Below, one piece after another: positions 59,631 through 64,000 of a DNA stretch of 64,000 bases. Both the position numbers and the translations under genes were made by a program. How positions within the stretch are numbered: position 1 is the stretch's first letter; every line of letters begins with the position of its first letter. The notes beneath the pieces are model-generated. The model made no database searches. It worked only from the letters and a program-made list of their open reading frames with translations, and was not told the DNA's origin. The stretch comes from Coturnix japonica (lineage: Eukaryota; Chordata; Aves; Galliformes; Phasianidae): NCBI RefSeq assembly GCF_001577835.2, contig NC_029541.1, positions 4,786,061 to 4,850,060 of the forward strand. Reading direction: 5' to 3'.

Positions 59631-62060
59631 ATGAAGTTGGCCTTTAGCTTGCTTCTCCCACTTGTTCTTGTGCTGATCTCGGAGGTGAGCGGGCAGCGGA
59701 GGAAGCCTCCACGGAAGCCCACCCGCCCACCTCCTGAGCCCATCGAGCCTGTTGAACCTGTGGAGCCCACTGAGCTTCCCCCACCTCTGCCACCTGGCCC
59801 ACCCTCCATCTTCCCCGACTGCCCCCGAGAATGCTACTGTCCCCCGGACTTCCCCTCTGCTCTCTACTGTGACAGCCGCAACCTACGGAAGGTTCCCATC
59901 ATCCCATCCCGCATCCACTACCTCTACCTCCAGAACAACTTCATTGATGACCTCCCGGAGGAGTCCTTCAGGAATGCCACGGGGCTGAAATGGGTCAACC
60001 TTGACAACAATCGCATCCGGAAAGTGGACAGGAGGGTCCTGGAGAAGCTGGAAAACCTCATCTTCCTCTACATGGAGAAGAACCAGCTGAAGGAGGTGCC
60101 TGCTTTCCTGCCACCCAACCTGGAGCAGCTGCGCCTGAGCAGGAATCAGATTTCCAAGATCCCTGCCGGGGTCTTCAATAAGCTGGAGAACCTGGTCCTC
60201 TTGGATCTGCACCACAACAAGCTCAGTGATGGAGTCTTCAACAAAAACACCTTCAAAGGACTCAAGAACCTCATGCAACTCAACCTTGCCCACAACATTC
60301 TGAGGAAAATGCCACCTGGGGTGCCCAGTGCCATCCACCAACTCTTCCTGGACAGGAACAACATTGAGGACATCCCCAGTGACTACTTCAAGGAGTTTCC
60401 CAACCTGGCATTCATTCGGCTCAACTACAACCAGATCTCTGACAAGGGGCTCCCCAAGAACTCCTTCAACCTCACCAACCTGCTGGTGTTGCACCTAGCC
60501 CACAACAAGCTCACCAATGTCCCTTTCATCAGCTCCAAGCTGGAGCACCTCTACCTAAACAACAACTCCATTGAAAGTGAGTCACGTTGGCTAGCTGGGA
60601 GAGATTTGGGAAGCAGATAGGTTGAGAGATGGCAAGCATTTTGTTCAAAAGGGCATTTTTCACCCATCTGTATGTGAACCTTTCAAAGGGGGGGATGCAG
60701 TGGTGAGATGAGCTCAGGTTTTACAGTTGGCAAATGAAGGAGCGTTTGCACAAGTTGAAGGATGACCTATGGGTGAGGGTAGCAGCAGAGGAGCAGGGCT
60801 GAATAACCCTTGGAGCTGCAAGGCTTTTCTTGTTTGTTGCCATAGGCAGACCTTCTTAGGGGGTACCTGTCATTGAAACAGTTACTTCCCCAGCAGGGCT
60901 CAGAAATAGGGCTATTCAGAAAGGAGTGTCTGTGCACATATTTTAAGAAGTGGTGCCAAATACACAGTCAAGATTATTAGAAATAACCCAGAGTAGCTCT
61001 CAAGCAGAGCCTCACAGAGGAAGGAACAAGAAGAACAGGGCCTTGATGGAGGTTGTCTTGGCAAACCAAACAGGGCAGTTTAACACTGCTCCAGGCAAAG
61101 CTTCATGGTACTGGCTTGTGAAGTGTATAAACAGCCAGCACTTTAAAGAAGAAGACAGAGAAGCATTCCTGGTCAAGCCAGATGTTTCTGCTTTTAGAGG
61201 TCCAGCGACCCGCTGTCCTTGCTATCTGCAGGGGAGCAAGAATGCAGCATTCTTGCCAGGAACCCTCTCTTTGCATTGGGGAAAGTGAGCTGGGCTCTCA
61301 TATTTCAGGCTCTGGTGGGGGTTTGGAGGCTGCAGGACCCACACAGGGCATTACTCATTTGTGAAGCAGCTGCTGGGCAGGACATTAGTCCCAACAGGTG
61401 ATGTGACACTGACACTTCCACATGCTACGCTGTTTGTTTGATCGGCAGTGACAGTGTGTGGCTTTACATGGAAGAGCAGCGTACTGCCAAGGAGGTGTGA
61501 AATCATGAACTGGGCGCTGGGTGCATCATCAGGAAGGGGCAAATCAGAAGCTGACTTTTTATCTGCCAAGCACTGACTGTGCTGTGGGATGTGGTGGTCC
61601 CTTTTGTCTCCAGACTGGCTCTCTGTATTCCTCACTCTGCTTTGGCTGAGTGACCTGCTTCATTTCTGAACAAAACCTCTTGCCAGGGTGCTTGGGCTCC
61701 TCAGAGGGGCTGGGGATTCTCCTTTTGGTAGCAAAGCAACCCCATTGTGGGGTGATGCTATGAAGATAGGGACAAATGAATTGAGGGGGAGGGGGGAGAA
61801 GGGGGTCTCTAGCATCCCCTTCTGCCTTCCTTCTCCTCATAACCTCTAATCCTTGTCCTTCTTCTCCTTCTTTCCCTGCAGAAATCAATGGGACACAGAT
61901 CTGCCCCACCTCACTGATGTCCATCCAGGATTTCTCCCCCTCTGACTTGGACAGTGTGCCCCGGCTCCGGTACCTGCGGCTGGACGGGAACCTCCTGAAG
62001 CCCCCCATTCCCTTGGACCTGATGATGTGCTTCCGTCTCCTGCAGTCCGTGGTTTTCTAG
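59631..62060 (+). CDS. PRELP: Prolargin (proline/arginine-rich end LRR protein)
   Basis: Class II small leucine-rich protein that links basement membrane heparan sulfate to collagen in connective tissue. Coding exons 59631-60576 and 61882-62060, joined at Glu-Lys-Ile-Asn with GT/AG sites; 374 residues against 382 in human. Residues 1-21 are a signal peptide (ends EVSG). Residues 22-55 are the proline-rich extension: a short basic part with six Arg/Lys, then an acidic EPIEPVEPVEPTE repeat, then PPPLPPGPP. The cysteine cap is C-X3-C-X-C-X9-C (Cys64, 68, 70, 80). About eleven leucine-rich repeats follow, with N-glycosylation sites RNAT and FNLT and a third, INGT, at the exon junction. The last exon carries the ear repeat and ends MMCFRLLQSVVF. 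The exon begins at 59616, 15 bases before the ATG. The basic part is shorter than in mammals. The identity is near certain. Confidence 0.98.
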
Positions 62061-63196
62061 CCCTGCGTGCATCTCATAGGACTTGGCTTTGCACGAAGAC
62101 TCAAACTACATCAGTATTTGACACTTGGGACCCTCTTCCCTCTTCCCTTGCTCACCCCCTAACCTCTCTGTTCCCCTCATGTCACCCTCTTACCCCCCCT
62201 TTCCTCCCCTGAAGTGGCTTCTGTGTCCCCGGGTATGTCTGCAGCATTGCAGCATCTATCCCATGTCCCAGCATTAGCCTGCCCATGCCCCCCCAGCCCC
62301 CGCTTGACCGCTGGCCAGCACTGGAGCTGGCTCCATCTCTCCCCTGGACCTGGAAGAGTTTTGAGAGGGTGGGCTCGGCCCTATCCAAAGCATCTCCTGA
62401 TGGAGCTGATAGGGGGGTGTTTGGGGAAGGGATGGCACAGGAGCTAGTGGTGCTGCTGGACAGCAATCACACAGCCCTGTGACGGAGCTATTTCAGCTCA
62501 GAGCAGCCGTAATCTGCACAAACACCAAACCTAAACAACCACCAAAGCCAGCAGCCCGAGGCTGGCCTGTCAGGGGACATGTGCATCCCTGCGCTCGGGG
62601 CAGCAGCAAGCAGAGCTGAGTCCCTGCTTTGGGAAGCTCAGCCCTCCGTTCCCGCACCGCCTCCCATCAGTCCAAGCGGGTCCCGCATCCAACCAGCCGC
62701 GGCGCAGCGCTGCTCCGGGTCCCAGCCCGACCCCAGGACTTTGCCCCGAGGTCCCGCGGCCGCCGCCCGGTTCGGTGCGGGGGGAGCGGGCTGGAACCGC
62801 CGGGCAGAGCCGGCAACGACACCTCGTGGCCGCAGCCACGGCCCGGGGCCGGGACGCCATCCTCCCGCTGCTCCGTAGCCTTGCTCCCGGGGCAGCGTGT
62901 CTGAGGGCAGTCGGGCAGGAGATGGTGGCGGGGGGTGGCCCTTCCCCTGCTGCTGCCGACGGGGTTGCAATACACTCCGTGTGCTCTGCACCCCTACCCC
63001 GAGTTCAACCCCCACCTCCCGCATCCCGCCGCCCCCGAGCTGAGGCACAGACGTGGAGAACGTTTGGGTTCTGCTGCCTGGGTGACCGCGCCAACCCCCG
63101 CCCTGCTCTCCCGTACCCCCTGTGCCCACCTCCTGCACGTTCCGTTCTGTCGCATTCTTGGACCGAACACACGTTTGGTTTTGCCTTTTTTCTTTC

Positions 63197-63231
<35 letters not shown>

Positions 63232-63900
63232 GAGAGGCAAAGGGAAAGATTACGAATTACTCGTTACTCTTTCAGAAAAGCTGTTTTTTATCCCCTCTTC
63301 TCCCCATTCCCACATGTATCACACCCCTCTTGGATAGCTGTGCCTGCATATATAGGGTGTCTGGGTTCAGAGGGGATTATTCTCTTTTTTCTTTCCTTTT
63401 CTTTTTTTCTTTTTTTTTCCTTTTCCTTCCTAATTCTCAAGATTTAGGTTTGAGGAGGAAAAAAAATCCAATCAAAACAAATGTAATGGAATAAACCAAA
63501 GAAACAAGACTTGGTATTCAGCCCCCAGAGTGACCCTTCTCTGGGGTGGGCATGGACAGGCACTGTGTCCCACTCCCCAGGAAGGAGTGGGGATGCTCCC
63601 TGCAGATGACCTGCGTGCACCAGAGATAGGAAGGACCAGCAAACTACCAGGATATTCGGGATTACTTTAATAACACGAGTCTCTCCAAATCTTCCTCCAA
63701 TGGGCTTTGTTGGGTTTGACAGGTTTCAACCTTAAACCCGAAGACCCTATTGTGTATATTTATATATAATGTGTATATATACTGGTAGACTGTACAGATA
63801 TATCTAGAGACATATGTAGTTCTCAACTGATTTCAACTTAATGGTATTTTCACTCCTACTCTCCGCAGCAGTGAAAATAAAGTGATTCACAAGGGACCTG
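62061..63900 (+). other. PRELP: PRELP 3' UTR
   Basis: Runs from the TAG to the AATAAA at 63876-63881. It contains a CpG-rich island at about 62640-63080, a 24-T run at 63205-63228, T/C-rich tracts at 63382-63430, another AATAAA near 63489, and a TATATATAATGTGTATATAT stretch near 63762-63782. The extent is inferred from the last strong poly(A) signal. Confidence 0.6.
63876..63881 (+). terminator. PRELP: Probable PRELP poly(A) signal
   Basis: AATAAA in GTGAAAATAAAGTGATTC, the last canonical signal before the window end. The upstream copy near 63489 is an alternative. Confidence 0.6.
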
Positions 63901-64000
63901 GAGCTGTGGTTGGATCTGCTTCTCTGCATCTTCTTTGCTGTATGGGAAGCAGCTTCATTTGGGAGCAGGGGGCAGCCCTCCAAAATGCTGGAGCTTGTCT

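Noticed and set aside
59883-60494. 203-codon minus-strand frame opposite PRELP
   Set aside because: Antisense shadow of the LRR exon, for the same reason as at FMOD.
1-64000. CRISPR arrays, bacterial operons, tRNA or rRNA genes
   Set aside because: The window is vertebrate nuclear DNA with spliced genes. I found no regular direct-repeat arrays and no cloverleaf-like or rRNA-like sequence by eye.

Overview
This looks like a GC-rich stretch of a bird microchromosome, most likely from a galliform such as chicken. The evidence is CR1 LINE fragments as the only clear interspersed repeats, short introns, CpG-rich promoters, and the gene order chitinase - BTG2 - FMOD - PRELP, which matches human 1q32.1 and its bird counterpart. 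The species is inferred from gene order and repeat type; I could not search a database.

Layout. (1) Positions 1-6900, minus strand: two tandem acidic-chitinase (CHIA-type) genes. The left copy shows only promoter and exons 1-3 and runs off the window. The right copy keeps a TATA box, eleven recognisable exons with mostly intact splice sites, a chitin-binding exon and a poly(A) signal, but its reading frame is broken in several exons. (2) 6900-20840: a long gene-poor spacer with one possible LTR-like fossil near 10 kb. (3) 20840-25400, plus strand: BTG2, two coding exons with a CpG-rich promoter and a long 3' UTR. (4) 25400-31450: spacer with a C-rich minisatellite, an 18-G run, a CpG island carrying a perfect inverted repeat of CCAAT boxes and no recognised gene, and a CR1 copy. 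(5) 31450-36800, minus strand: fibromodulin (FMOD). (6) 36800-54270: non-coding interval between the divergent FMOD and PRELP promoters. (7) 54270-63900, plus strand: PRELP, with a non-coding first exon, two coding exons and a long 3' UTR that contains a CpG-rich island.

How the genes relate. FMOD and PRELP are class II small leucine-rich proteoglycans of the extracellular matrix. They are likely old duplicates and share exon structure: a 5' UTR exon, a large exon with most of the leucine-rich repeats, and a short last exon with the C-terminal cysteine pair. BTG2 is an unrelated antiproliferative cofactor of the CCR4-NOT deadenylase. The chitinases are secreted digestive or defence enzymes. 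The genes are neighbours by ancestry, not an operon or pathway.

I found no convincing new protein system. The best leads are non-coding: the CCAAT inverted repeat in an orphan CpG island (30.6 kb), a perfect 15-bp-arm hairpin in PRELP intron 1 (57.5 kb), a CpG island inside the PRELP 3' UTR (62.7 kb), and the decaying chitinase duplicate with signs of gene conversion.
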